Assembly: GCA_963813975.1 (NCBI GenBank)
Contig: CAWFAP010000006.1
Location: 1,302,001-1,366,000, forward strand
Origin: RYN-230 sp963813975
Lineage (GTDB): Bacteria > Actinomycetota > Actinomycetes > Streptosporangiales > Streptosporangiaceae
Reading direction: 5' to 3'
Length of the DNA stretch: 64,000 nucleotides
Positions 24,789 to 34,998 of this stretch are shown piece by piece (the stretch's first letter is position 1; every line of letters begins with the position of its first letter). A program made the position numbers and the translations under genes. The notes under the pieces are model-generated. The model searched no databases and had not been told where the DNA came from. It saw nothing but the letters and a program-made list of their open reading frames with translations.

Positions 24789-26651
24789 TCAGGCGGGCCG
24801 GCGGCCCGGGCGGGGTTCCCGCCAGCGGTTCGTGATCGGCAGGCGCCGGTCGCGGCCGAAATTGCGCGGCGTGATCTTCGGGCCCGGCGGGTACTGGCGC
24901 CGCTTGTACTCGGCCCGGTCCACCAGCTGGATGACCCGGTCCACCAGGTCCGGGTCGTGGCCGGCCGCGACCAGCTCGGCCGCCCCCATGTCCTTCTCCA
25001 CGTAGTCGTCCAGCACCGCGTCGAGCACGGCGTAGTCGGGCAGCGAATCGGTGTCGAGCTGCCCCGGGGCCAGCTCCGCGCTGGGCGGCTTGGTGATGGA
25101 ATTCTCCGGGATGGGCGGGGTCTCGCCGCGCTCCACTGCCTGCGCGTTGCGCCACCGGGCCAGCTCCCAGACCAGCGTCTTGAGCACGTCCTTGATCGGG
25201 CCGAAGCCGCCGGCCGAGTCGCCGTACAGGGTGGAGTAGCCGGTCGCGATCTCGCTCTTGTTGCCGGTGGTCAGGACCAGGTGCCCGTCGGCGTTGCTCA
25301 GGCCCATCAGGATCACGCCGCGGATCCGGGACTGAAGGTTCTCCGCGGCCAGTCCCCCGAGGTGCAGCTCGGCCTGGAACGCCTCGACCATCGGGGCGAT
25401 CGGGACCGTCCTTGCGTGCAGGCCCTGGCGCTTGGCCAGGTCCTCCGCGTCGCTCACCGAGTGCTCCGAGGAGTAGCCGCTGGGCATCAGCACCACGTGC
25501 ACCTGGTCCGGGCCGAGCGCGTCGGCCGCGATCGTGGCCACCAGCGCGGAATCGATGCCGCCGGACAGGCCCAGGATGACCGAGCGGAAGCCGTTCTTGC
25601 GCACGTAGTCGCGCAGCCCGGTAACCAGGGCGGAGTAGACCTCGGCCCGGGGGGCCAGCCGCGGGCTGATGGCCGGCTCCGGAAGCGGCGGTCCGGACGT
25701 GGCGGCCCCCACGGCCCCCGCGGATCCCGGCGGCCCCGCGGGCCTTGCGGGCAGGGTCACCCGGTGGATGCTCATCACGGTGCCGTCGCTGGCCTCGGCG
25801 GGGGTGTCGGCCGGCGGGTCGCTGTCCGGGACCGGCCGGGCCGGGGGCAGGTCAAGGTCGGCGACCAGCAGCGTCTCCCCGAACTGGGATCCCCGGGTGA
25901 TCAGGCCGCCCTCGGCGTCCACGATGATCGAATCCCCGTCGAAGACCAGCTCGTCCTGGCCGCCCATCATGTTCACGTACGCCAGGGCCGCGCCCGCCTC
26001 GCGGGCCCGCCGGGCGCACAGTTCCAGCCGGGCCTGGTCCTTGCCCCGCTCGTACGGGGACGCGTTCGGCACCACCAGCAGCCCCGCGCCCGCCTGCCGG
26101 GTCACCGCGACCGGGCCGCCGTCCTGCCACAGGTCCTCGCAGATGGCGATGGCCACGTCCACCGCGCCCCCGCCCGCAGATCCGGCGCCCACCGGGACCC
26201 GGACCACGGGCAGCCGGTTGCCGGGCACGAAGTAGCGGTACTCGTCGAACACCCCGTAGTTCGGCAGGTGATGCTTGGCCGTGGTCACCGCGACCGTCCC
26301 GCCGTGCAGCAGCGCGGCCGCGTTCTGGGCCGAGCTGACCGGCTCGCCGGCCCGCGGTGTCCCGCCGGCCCGGCGGCCCAGGTAACCGGTGACGACGGCG
26401 ATGCCGCCGAGCCCGTCCGCGTCCAGTTGCCGCGCCGTCGACTCCAGCGTGGCCATCGAGGCCCGCACGAACGAGTCCCGCAGCGCCAGGTCCTCGACCG
26501 GGTACCCGGTCAGCATCATTTCCGGGAACACGACGAGGTCGGCGCCGGCGTCCGCGGCGCGGCGGGTCCACTCCGCCACCGTGGCGGCGTTTCCCGCCAG
26601 GTCGCCGACGGTCGAGTTCACCTGGGCAAGAGCGATCCGCAGCCTGGTCAC
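24789..26651 (-). CDS. nadE: Glutamine-dependent NAD+ synthetase
   Basis: Last step of NAD synthesis: amidation of nicotinate adenine dinucleotide, with ammonia taken from glutamine. The 620-residue protein has an N-terminal nitrilase-type glutaminase with its triad Glu44 (VVFPEMMLTGY), Lys125 (TTAKHHLPNYG) and Cys170 (AIAICEDLWQDG), a loosely conserved Pro/Ala linker near 270-325, and a C-terminal synthetase with the ATP loop LGLSGGIDSALVATIA (about 359-374), TTGNKSEIATGYSTLYGDSA and the end IQLVDRAEYKRRQYPPGPKI. It is divergent from glnA2, matching the layout of streptomycetes. Confidence 0.97.
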   Translation of the reverse strand: MTRLRIALAQVNSTVGDLAGNAATVAEWTRRAADAGADLVVFPEMMLTGYPVEDLALRDSFVRASMATLESTARQLDADGLGGIAVVTGYLGRRAGGTPRAGEPVSSAQNAAALLHGGTVAVTTAKHHLPNYGVFDEYRYFVPGNRLPVVRVPVGAGSAGGGAVDVAIAICEDLWQDGGPVAVTRQAGAGLLVVPNASPYERGKDQARLELCARRAREAGAALAYVNMMGGQDELVFDGDSIIVDAEGGLITRGSQFGETLLVADLDLPPARPVPDSDPPADTPAEASDGTVMSIHRVTLPARPAGPPGSAGAVGAATSGPPLPEPAISPRLAPRAEVYSALVTGLRDYVRKNGFRSVILGLSGGIDSALVATIAADALGPDQVHVVLMPSGYSSEHSVSDAEDLAKRQGLHARTVPIAPMVEAFQAELHLGGLAAENLQSRIRGVILMGLSNADGHLVLTTGNKSEIATGYSTLYGDSAGGFGPIKDVLKTLVWELARWRNAQAVERGETPPIPENSITKPPSAELAPGQLDTDSLPDYAVLDAVLDDYVEKDMGAAELVAAGHDPDLVDRVIQLVDRAEYKRRQYPPGPKITPRNFGRDRRLPITNRWREPRPGRRPA

Positions 26652-26741
26652 GCTTTCACTCTAATCGGGCGACCCGCCCGGCCCGGCCGGCCGGTGAGGT
26701 CAGGCTTGTCCATGTTCAGCGGGTAGACTCGCCGCAGGTTT

Positions 26742-26757
26742 GTAACGCCCCGGTAAC
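26742..26757 (+). promoter_or_regulatory. GlnR/MtrA-type box upstream of glnA2
   Basis: GTAACGCCCCGGTAAC fits the actinomycete GlnR pattern gTnAC-n6-GnAAC as a direct repeat of GTAAC 11 bp apart. It lies 105 bp before the glnA2 start, in the nadE-glnA2 divergent region. MtrA binds related GTAAC repeats, so either regulator is possible. Nitrogen control is inferred from the motif and the gene it serves. Confidence 0.65.
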
Positions 26758-26862
26758 ACGGTCGCGAGAGACTGTCGGCCCGGGCGGGCTCGGTCAGCCG
26801 ATATGCTGTGCTGCCCGCCATCCACGCAGGTGTACGCCGCTGACCAGCAAGGACAGGCCCTC

Positions 26863-28224
26863 ATGGACAGGCAGGAAGAATTCGTCCTCCGCACCCTGGA
26901 GGAACGGGACATCCGTTTTGTCCGGCTGTGGTTCACCGACGTCCTCGGCTACCTGAAGTCGGTGGCGGTGGCCCCCGCCGAGCTTGAGGGAGCGTTCGCC
27001 GAGGGCATCGGGTTCGACGGCTCGGCGATCGAGGGATTCGCCCGTGTCTACGAGGCGGACATGATCGCCAAGCCCGACGCGTCCACGTTCCAGCTGCTGC
27101 CCTGGCGCGGCGAGGCCTCCGGAGTGGGCCGGATGTTCTGCGACATCCGGATGCCCGACGGCTCGCCCTCCTACGCGGATCCCCGGTATGTGCTGAAGCG
27201 CGCGCTCGGCCACGCCGCCGAGCTTGGCTTCACCTTCTACACCCATCCCGAGGTGGAGTTCTTCCTGCTGAAGGAGCGGCCCGGGCCCGGCGTCAAGCCG
27301 GAGCCGATCGACACGGGCGGCTACTTCGACCACACCCCGCACGGCGTCGCGCACGACTTCCGGCACGAGTCCATCCAGATGCTGGAGAGCATGGGCATCT
27401 CGGTGGAGTTCAGCCATCACGAGGGGGCGCCGGGCCAGCAGGAGATCGACCTGCGTTACGCGGACGCCCTGACTACCGCCGACAACATCATGTCGTTCCG
27501 GCTTGTCATGAAAGAAGTCGCGCTCCAGCAGGGCGTTTACGCGTCGTTTATGCCTAAGCCATTCACCGAGTACCCGGGCTCCGGCATGCATACGCACATG
27601 TCGCTGTTTGAGGGCGACCGGAACGTCTTTTATGAGCCGGGTTCGGAATTCCAGCTGTCCAAGCTCGGCCGGATGTTCATCGCCGGGGTGCTGCGGCACG
27701 CGGCGGAGATCACCGCGGTGTGCAACCAGTGGGTCAACTCGTATAAACGCCTGTGGGGAGCGGCGGAAAGCGCGGCCGGCGCCGGCGGCGAGGCCCCGGC
27801 CTACATTTGCTGGGGCCACAACAACCGGTCGGCCCTGGTGCGGATTCCGATGTACAAGCCGCACAAGGGAAATGCCACCCGGGTCGAGTTCCGCTCGGTA
27901 GACTCAGCCTGTAACCCCTACCTTGCGTTCGCGGTGATCCTGGAAGCCGGCCTGAAGGGCATCGAGGCCGGTTACGAGTTGCCGCCCGGCGCGGAGGATG
28001 ACGTATGGGCGCTCACCTCGGCCGAGCGGCGGGCACTGGGCATCTCGCCGCTGCCGCAGAGCCTGGATGAGGCGATCACGGTGATGCAGGACAGCGAGCT
28101 GGTGGCCCAGGCGCTCGGTGAGCACGTGTTTGACTTCTTCCTGCGCAACAAGCGCGCCGAGTGGCGCGAGTACCGGCACCAGGTCACCCAGTTTGAGCTG
28201 GACCGTTACTTGCCCGTGCTATGA
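26863..28224 (+). CDS. glnA2: Type I glutamine synthetase family ligase, GlnA2-like
   Basis: 453 residues from ATG 26863 (MDRQEEFVLRTLEERDIRFV). GSI motifs: GIGFDGSAIEGFARVYEADM, the metal Glu in THPEVEFFLL, HHEGAPGQQEIDLRYADAL, PKPFTEYPGSGMHTHMSLF, NSYKRL, RSALVRIPM and VEFRSVDSACNPYLAFAVIL. The region that carries the adenylylation Tyr in GSI-beta (NLYDLPPEE type) reads DDVWALTSAERRAL, so the enzyme should not be modified by GlnE. Homologous GlnA2 of Streptomyces makes gamma-glutamyl-polyamines rather than glutamine. A GlnR-type box lies upstream, and the AfsR-like gene begins 17 bp after the stop. Confidence 0.93.
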   Translation: MDRQEEFVLRTLEERDIRFVRLWFTDVLGYLKSVAVAPAELEGAFAEGIGFDGSAIEGFARVYEADMIAKPDASTFQLLPWRGEASGVGRMFCDIRMPDGSPSYADPRYVLKRALGHAAELGFTFYTHPEVEFFLLKERPGPGVKPEPIDTGGYFDHTPHGVAHDFRHESIQMLESMGISVEFSHHEGAPGQQEIDLRYADALTTADNIMSFRLVMKEVALQQGVYASFMPKPFTEYPGSGMHTHMSLFEGDRNVFYEPGSEFQLSKLGRMFIAGVLRHAAEITAVCNQWVNSYKRLWGAAESAAGAGGEAPAYICWGHNNRSALVRIPMYKPHKGNATRVEFRSVDSACNPYLAFAVILEAGLKGIEAGYELPPGAEDDVWALTSAERRALGISPLPQSLDEAITVMQDSELVAQALGEHVFDFFLRNKRAEWREYRHQVTQFELDRYLPVL

Positions 28225-28241
28225 CTATGTGAGCCAGGGCT

Positions 28242-31200
28242 GTGGCGTCGGGCAGTGCTGAGGCATCGGGCAAGGCTGGGGTGGGCGGCGGGACCAGAGA
28301 TCGGGGTCAGGGCACAGTGTTCTGGGTGGGCGTACTCGGACCATTACTGGTTCGCAGCGACGGCGAGCCCGTGCCTGTCCCCGCCCCGAAGCAACGCGTG
28401 ATCCTGGCGGCCCTGGCCCTTCGCGCGGGCCAGGTCGCCTCGTACGACGAGCTGGCCGAGATCGTCTGGGACGGCGCGCCGCCATCCGGGGCCCGGGTGG
28501 CCATCCGCAACTACGTGAAGCGATTGCGGCAGATTCTCGGCCCGGTAGCCGGGCGCCGCATCATCACCCGTGATCCGGGCTACGCCCTCGAGGCGGAGCC
28601 GGATGAGGTCGACGCGCTGCGCTTCACCGCGCTGTGCGGCCAGGGCGGCGAAGCCATCCGCGGTGACACGTCCCCCGGCCCCGGGGCGTGGGAGCTCCTC
28701 GGCGAGGCGATCGGCCTGTGGCGCGGGAACCCGCTCGTGGATGTGCCCTCCAACGTGCTCATCACGGCCGAGGTGCCCCGACTGGACGCGCTGCGGATGC
28801 AGGCCCAGGAGTGGCGGATGGACGCCGGGCTCGCCCGCGGGCTGCACGCGGAGCTGGTCGGCGAGCTGACCCAGCTGGCGCACGATCACCCCTGGCGTGA
28901 GCGGTTCCACGCCCAGCTGATGCTGGCGCTGTACCGCTGCGGCCGGCAGGCCGAGGCGCTGGCCGCCTACCAGCGCACCCGGCGGATGCTCGTGGATGAA
29001 CTGGGCGTCGAACCGGGCCGGGAACTGCGCGACCTGCAGGCCGGTATCCTCGACGCCGACCCCGACCTGGCCGCGCCGGGTCCCGCGCTGGCCAGGTTCC
29101 TGACCGCCCCGCCCGCACCGGAGCCGGTCCCGCCCGCAACCCGTGTCCCGCCCGGGCAGGCGCCGGGCGGCGCGGCGCAGGCCCCGGCCACCCTGCAGGG
29201 CCGCACCCCGGCCGGCCGCGCCCCCGGCGGCAGTGTGCGCGCTCGCCACGCCGCCGGTGCGCCGGCCCGTCCCGCGCCGGGCGGCGCCGTCGCAGGCAGC
29301 GGAGCACCGGGCAGCGGAGCACCGGGCGCCGGGCCGCGGGCCGCGGGCGCGGGCACCGGCCGCGCCCAGCCTCCCGCCGGGGCGGCCGCCGCGGAGGGCA
29401 AGGCGACGGTGGGAGCCGGCCCGTCGCGTCCCGCGCGGCCCGGAACCGCGGCCGGGCGGGCCGCCGTGGTGCCCCGCCAGCTGCCCGCCGGGGTGGCGCA
29501 CTTCGCGGGACGCATCGCCGAGCTGGCCGAGCTGCAGACCTGGCAGCATGAGGCGGCCTCCGCCGATGGGGCCGCCAAAGTCCTGGTCATCGGGGGCACC
29601 GCCGGGGCCGGCAAGACCGCCCTCGCGGTGCACTGGGCGCAGCAGAGTGCCGGGGAGTTCCCCGACGGCCAGCTGTACGTGAACCTGCGCGGGTTTGACC
29701 CGTCCGGCACCCCGGTCGCCCCGGGCGACGCGCTGCGCTGGTTCCTCGGTGCGTTCGGGATCACCGAGGAGCAGATGCCCGACAGCGTCGAGGAGCAGTC
29801 CGCCCTGTACCGGAGCGTGCTGGCTGGCAAGCGGGTCCTGGTCATCCTGGACAACGCACGCGACGCCGCCCAGGTCCGACCACTGCTGCCGGGCAGCCGG
29901 TCCTGCCTGGCCCTGGTGACCAGCCGGGCGCGGCTGCCCGGGCTGGCCGCGACGGAAGGCGCCCGGCTGGTCCCCCTCGACGTGCTGACCGCTGACGAGG
30001 CTCATGAGCTGCTGGCCAGCCGGCTGGGGGAGCGGGCCCGCGCGGAAGCGGACGCGGCCCAGCAGCTGACCGAGGCATGTTCCCGGCTGCCGCTGGCGCT
30101 GAGCATCGTGGCCGCGCGGGTGGCGGCCCGGCCGTACCTGCCGCTCGCCGACCTGGCCCGGGAGCTGGCCGACGCCCAGGGGCGGCTGGAGGCGCTGGAC
30201 GCCGGGGATCCGGTGGCCAGCATCCGGGCCGTGTTCTCCTGGTCCTGCGAGCAGCTCAGCGGGCCGGCGGCGCAGATGTTCCGGCTGCTGGGGCTGCATG
30301 CGGGACCGGACGTGACGATCGCGGCGGCCGCGAGCCTGGCCAGGGTGGGCCGGGGCCGGCGGCCGCGGCCGTCGCAGAACTGGCCGATGCCCACCTGATC
30401 GCGGAGCACGCGCCGGGGCGGTATGCGTTCCATGACCTGCTCCGCGCGTACGCGGCGTACCTGGCCCGGACCACCGACAGTGACGCGGAGCGCCGCGCGG
30501 CCGTGCAGCGGGTGCTCGATTACTACCTGCACACCGCCTCGGCCGGCAGCCGGGTGCTCAACCCGGTCCGCCCGCTCATCACCCTGGAGCCGCCGCAGCC
30601 CGGGGTCGTCCCGGAGCTTCTCAGCTACGCCAGTGAGACGCTGGCCTGGTTCGAAGCCGAGCGTCACGTGCTGATCGCGGCCATCGCCCAGGCCAGTGAC
30701 GGCGGCTTCGACCAGCACGCGTGGCAGCTGCCGTGGGCGGCGTGGCTGTTCTTCGACCGCGCGGGTTACTGGCACGACCAGGTCGCCATCCAGCGCACCG
30801 CCGTGGACGCCGCCGGGCGGCTGGGCGACCAGGCCCGGCAGGCCCATGCCTACCGGGATCTCGGGGCTGCCGTGGGCCGTCTGGGCCAGCTCACCGAGGC
30901 CCGCGACTACTGCCGCCGGGCCCTCGAACTGCACCGGCAGGTCGGCGACCGGCTCGGCGAGGCCCGTGCGCACAACGAGATCGCCATGCTGGCCGAGCAG
31001 CAGGGCCGGATCGCCGAAGCGCTGGGTCATGCTCAGCTGGCCCTGAACCTGTACCGCCAGGAGGGGCACGAACAGGGCCTGGCCAAGATGCTCAACGGCG
31101 TCGGCTGGATGCACGCGCAGCTCGGGGACTACGAGCTGGCGCTGGAGTTCTGCGAGCAGGCGCTGGGCATGTACCAGGGGCGCGGCGACCCGCTGAACGA

Positions 31201-31555
31201 GGCGGCGACCTGGGACAGCATGGGGTACGTCCTGATGCACCTGGGTCGTCTGGATGAGGCCATCGGCTGCCTGCGCACCGCGCTGAACATCATCTACGGA
31301 CTCCGGACCGGGTACTACGAGACCACCATGCTGGTTCATCTCGGCGATGCGTATCACGCCACCGGTGATGAGGGCCTGGCCCGCCAGTCGTGGCAGGACG
31401 CCCTGGCCATCCTGGAAGGCCTGAATCACTCCGATGCCGATCAGGTCCGGGCCCGGTTGCAGGGCGTGGGGCCCCCGGGAGCCGGCGTCCCCGCCGCCTC
31501 GGCCGAGGCCGCCCTGGGCAGCCGGCTACGTGCTGACCAGGCCGTTGGCGCCTGA
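28242..31555 (+). pseudogene. AfsR-like SARP/NB-ARC/TPR regulator, split by a frameshift
   Basis: Two frames together give an AfsR-type regulator of about 1,100 residues. The SARP DNA-binding domain spans about 25-115 (FWVGVLGPLLVRSDGEPVPV, RVAIRNYVKRLRQIL), the BTAD helical domain about 120-275, and a long Pro/Ala/Gly linker about 285-420. NB-ARC follows, with Walker A IGGTAGAGKTALAVHW near 450 and SRLPLALSIVAARVA. The frame then breaks near 30350, best explained by one missing G in the run at 30352-30355. The second part continues ELADAHLIAEHAPGRYAFHD into at least five TPR units (LGQLTEARDYCRRALELHRQ, LGDYELALEFCEQALGMYQ). Starts at GTG 28242 or 28317. Such STAND proteins switch by ATP binding. 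Confidence 0.85.
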
Positions 31556-31860
31556 CATACCGTCGCTAAACCGCGCTACCGGGACGTTACCGGCCGGTCG
31601 CATACTTTAAGAGTGCACCTACCCCCCCCGGTGCACCCCCCTGCCGGGGCCGTCTCCGGACGGCCCCGGCGCCGGACCTCCGGCTTCCACTCAGAAGCCG
31701 GGGGGTCCCCGGCCCCCTCCCCTTTCCTTCCCGGACCGCAGGGCCCACTGATCGCGTTCACCGCCCCTGAGCGCCCGATCCGTGCCCTCCAGGTGCCGCT
31801 CTTCCCGTGCTGCCCCGGCCGGGGGCAGCCAGCGCGGCACGCGGCCGTTACGGTGCAGGA
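31556..31860. other. Intergenic region between the AfsR-like gene and glnE (305 bp)
   Basis: No convincing gene. It holds a perfect 11-bp-arm hairpin (31643-31670) without a T run, and upstream of it a GCATACTTTAAGAG stretch (about 31599-31612) that could supply a -10 element for glnE. The longer open frame through this region is compositionally unlike a gene and was not called. Confidence 0.5.
31643..31670. terminator. Strong GC hairpin after the AfsR-like gene
   Basis: GCCGGGGCCGT and ACGGCCCCGGC are perfect 11-bp arms around a 6-nt loop (CTCCGG). There is no T tract, as is common in actinomycetes. It may end transcription from the regulator gene or fold in the glnE leader. Confidence 0.5.
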
Positions 31861-34800
31861 GTGAGTGCGCGCCGAAGAACAACACCGGCCGGGGAACTGG
31901 CCCGGATGGGATTCGCTGACGCGGCCCGGGCGGAACGGCTGCTCAGCGAGGATCTGGCCCTCGATCCCGAGGGGGCCGACGCTGACCTGCTGGCCTCGCT
32001 GGCCGCCGCCGCCGACCCCGACCTGGCCCTGGTCACGCTGGCCCGGATGCCGCTCAGCGGTGCCCTGCCCGCCGCGCTGCGCGCCGATGCCGGGCTGCGG
32101 AGCCGGCTCACCGCGGTGCTCGGCGCGAGCGCCGCGCTCGGCGACCACCTGGCCCGCCACCCAGAGGACTGGCAGGTGCTGAGCGGCCCGGACGCGCTGC
32201 GCGGCCCGGGGGCGGCGGAGCTGCGCGCGGATCTGCTGATGGCGGTCGGCGCCAAGCCCGACGATCCTGAGCCGGTCGCCGACCCGGCCGGCGCGCAGGA
32301 CGGGAACCCGGCTGCCGCGCCAGTCACACCACTGGCCGCCGCCTACCGGCGGCGGCTCCTGCACCTGGCCGCCCGGGACCTGACCGGCGCCGTCACCGTG
32401 GACGAGACCGCGGCCGAGCTGGCCGACCTCGCCGCCGCGGCCCTGGAGGCGGCGCTGGCCATCGCCCGGTCCCAGCTGCCCCCCGGCTCGGCCCCGGCCC
32501 GGCTGGCCGTGATCGCCATGGGTAAGTGCGGCGGCCGCGAGCTCAACTACGCCAGCGATGTAGACGTGATCTTCGTCGCCGCACCCGCCGGGCACGCGGA
32601 ACCCCCCGCGCCCGGCCCGGGCCCCGCGCCCGGCCCGGGCCCCGCGGACGCCGAGACAGCCGCGCTGCGCACCGCAACCCAGCTGGCCGCGGGCTTGATC
32701 CGGACCTGCTCGCAGAGCACCGCCGAGGGTGCCCTGTTCCCCGTGGACCCCAACCTCCGCCCGGAAGGCCGCGACGGCCCGCTGGTCCGCACCCTGGCCA
32801 GTCACGTCGCGTACTACCAGCGCTGGGCCAAGACGTGGGAGTTCCAGGCCCTGCTCAAGGCCCGCCCGGTGGCCGGCGACCGTGAACTGGGCCAGGCCTA
32901 CCTCGACGCGCTCCGCCCCATGATCTGGCAGGCCTCCCGGCGGCCCAACTTCGTCGCGGACGTGCAGGCCATGCGGCGCCGCGTGATCGGCAACCTGGCC
33001 CCCGGCGAGGCCCCCCGCCAGCTCAAGCTGGGCCCCGGCGGCCTGCGTGACATCGAGTTCGCGGTCCAGCTGCTCCAGCTGGTGCACGGCCGCACCGACG
33101 AGTCGCTGCGCGAGACGGGCACACTGCCCGCGCTGGCGGAGCTGGCCCGGGGCGGCTACGTGGGCCGGGAGGACGCGGCCAGCATGGCCTCCGCCTACCG
33201 GTTCCTGCGCACCGTCGAGCACCTGCTCCAGCTGCGCCAGCTGCGCCGCACCCACACCCTGCCCGAGGACCCGGCCGCGCTGCGCCGCCTGGGCCGGGCA
33301 CTGCGCCGGGCCCGGACCCGCAGCGGCGCGGCGGCCACGGCCCCGCCATCCCGGGCTGACCCGGCTGCCGAGCTGATGGCCCAGTGGCGGCAGCACGCCC
33401 GCGAGGCCCGCCGCCTGCACGAGAAGCTGTTCTACCGGCCGCTGCTGGACGCGGTGGCCCGGCTCCCGACCGACGCGGTGCGGCTCACCCGGGAAGAGGC
33501 CCGGGCCCGGCTGGAGGCCCTGGGCTACGCCGACCCGGCCGGGGCGCTGCGTCACATCGAGGCGCTCACCTCGGGAGTGTCCCGCCGGGCGTCGATCCAG
33601 CGCACGCTGCTCCCGGTGATGCTGGAGTGGTTCGCCGACGCCGCCCAGCCGGACGCCGGTCTGCTGGCCTTCCGCCAGGTCAGCGACGCGCTCGGGGACT
33701 CGCCGTGGTATCTGCGGCTGCTCCGGGACGACACGAACGTGGCCCGCCGGATGGCCCGGCTGCTGGCATCCAGCCGGTACGCGACGGACCTGCTGATGCG
33801 CGCGCCCGAGACCGTGGCCCTGCTGGGTTCGGATGAGCAGCTCGCACCGCGCCCGGCGACCGCGCTGCACACCGAGACCACCGCGGTGGTGAGCAGGCAC
33901 GCCAGCGCCGACGAGGCCGCGCAGGCGGTCCGGGCGCTGCGCCGCCGTGAGCTGCTCCGCACCGCCGCCGCCGACCTGCTCGGGGTGACCACGGTGGAGG
34001 AGACCGAAGAGGCGCTGACCGTGATCACGGCCGTCACCATCGGCGGCGCGCTGGCGGCCGCGATTAGCCAGTTCGAGCGGGAGTCCGGCCCGCTGCCCAC
34101 CCGGATCACCGTGGTGGGCATGGGGCGGTTCGGCGGCCGGGAGACCGGCTACGGCAGTGACGCCGACGTGATGTTCGTCCATGACCCGCTGCCGGGCGTG
34201 GACGACCAGGTGGCGTCGCGCGCCGCCCACGCGGTCGCCGAGGAGATGCGCCGGCTGCTCGCCCAGCCCGCGCCCGACCCGCCGCTGGTCGTCGACCCGG
34301 GGCTGCGCCCCGAGGGCCGCCAGGGTCCGCTGGTGCGCACGCTCGCCTCGTACCGCGCGTACTACGGCCGCTGGTCGCTGGCCTGGGAGGCGCAGGCGCT
34401 GCTGCGCGCCGACCCGGCGGCCGGCGACCGGGAGCTGGGGGAGCGGTTCCGGGCCCTGGCCGACGAGTTCCGGTACCCGCCCGGCGGGATCAGCGCCGCG
34501 TCGGTCCTGGAGATCAGGCGGCTCAAGGCGCGGATGGAAGCGGAACGGATGCCCCGCGGCACCGATCCAGCCATGCACCTGAAGCTCGGCCCGGGCGGGC
34601 TGTCCGACGTGGAGTGGGTGGTCCAGCTGCTCCAGCTGACCCACGCCCGCGAGGTGCCCGCGCTGCGCACCACGCGCACCCTGACCGCGCTGGCCGCCGC
34701 CCAGGAGGCGGGCCTGATCGGCCGGGACGACGCGGCCGCGCTGGCCGCGTCGTGGCGGCTGGCCACCCGGATCCGCAACGCGGTGGTGCTGCTCCGCGGC

Positions 34801-34956
34801 CGGTCCTCCGACATGCTCCCTTCGAAGCAGGCCGAGCTGGCCGCGGTGGCCCGGATCCTCGGCTACCCCCCGGACGCCAGCCAGGACCTGGTCGAGGACT
34901 ACCGGCGCACCGCGCGCCGGGCCCGGGCCGTGATGGAGCGCCTGTTCTACGGCTGA
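31861..34956 (+). CDS. glnE: Bifunctional glutamine synthetase adenylyltransferase / deadenylyl-removing enzyme
   Basis: GlnE attaches AMP to, and removes it from, glutamine synthetase GlnA in response to nitrogen status. The 1,031-residue protein has the duplicated structure of the family: an N-terminal nucleotidyltransferase domain with CGGRELNYASDVDVIFVA (about residue 222), a helical R region, and a second nucleotidyltransferase domain with FGGRETGYGSDADVMFVHD (about 758). Repeats such as LKLGPGGLRDIEFAVQLLQL and LKLGPGGLSDVEWVVQLLQL are visible. Start GTG 31861 gives the usual LARMGFADAARAERLL N-terminus; AGGA is immediately before it, so a nearby start is possible. The neighbouring GlnA2 lacks the target Tyr, so the substrate must be another GlnA outside the window. 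Confidence 0.96.
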   Translation: MSARRRTTPAGELARMGFADAARAERLLSEDLALDPEGADADLLASLAAAADPDLALVTLARMPLSGALPAALRADAGLRSRLTAVLGASAALGDHLARHPEDWQVLSGPDALRGPGAAELRADLLMAVGAKPDDPEPVADPAGAQDGNPAAAPVTPLAAAYRRRLLHLAARDLTGAVTVDETAAELADLAAAALEAALAIARSQLPPGSAPARLAVIAMGKCGGRELNYASDVDVIFVAAPAGHAEPPAPGPGPAPGPGPADAETAALRTATQLAAGLIRTCSQSTAEGALFPVDPNLRPEGRDGPLVRTLASHVAYYQRWAKTWEFQALLKARPVAGDRELGQAYLDALRPMIWQASRRPNFVADVQAMRRRVIGNLAPGEAPRQLKLGPGGLRDIEFAVQLLQLVHGRTDESLRETGTLPALAELARGGYVGREDAASMASAYRFLRTVEHLLQLRQLRRTHTLPEDPAALRRLGRALRRARTRSGAAATAPPSRADPAAELMAQWRQHAREARRLHEKLFYRPLLDAVARLPTDAVRLTREEARARLEALGYADPAGALRHIEALTSGVSRRASIQRTLLPVMLEWFADAAQPDAGLLAFRQVSDALGDSPWYLRLLRDDTNVARRMARLLASSRYATDLLMRAPETVALLGSDEQLAPRPATALHTETTAVVSRHASADEAAQAVRALRRRELLRTAAADLLGVTTVEETEEALTVITAVTIGGALAAAISQFERESGPLPTRITVVGMGRFGGRETGYGSDADVMFVHDPLPGVDDQVASRAAHAVAEEMRRLLAQPAPDPPLVVDPGLRPEGRQGPLVRTLASYRAYYGRWSLAWEAQALLRADPAAGDRELGERFRALADEFRYPPGGISAASVLEIRRLKARMEAERMPRGTDPAMHLKLGPGGLSDVEWVVQLLQLTHAREVPALRTTRTLTALAAAQEAGLIGRDDAAALAASWRLATRIRNAVVLLRGRSSDMLPSKQAELAAVARILGYPPDASQDLVEDYRRTARRARAVMERLFYG

Positions 34957-34998
34957 CCCGGCCGCCCCGGTCCGGGCCTGGGCGGGGGCTGGCGCCCG

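Noticed and set aside
31598..31613. GlnR-type GTTAC-n6-GTCGC site upstream of glnE
   Set aside because: The second half deviates from GTNAC at one of the key bases, so it is too weak to call next to the good box at 26742-26757.
31613..31864. An 83-codon frame between the AfsR-like gene and glnE
   Set aside because: It crosses a strong hairpin, is Pro-rich and has no ribosome site or motif.
31576..34644. A 1,022-codon open frame on the minus strand opposite glnE
   Set aside because: GC-rich DNA leaves long antisense frames open. Its translation is low-complexity Gly/Arg/Gln without motifs, while the plus strand gives clear GlnE signatures.
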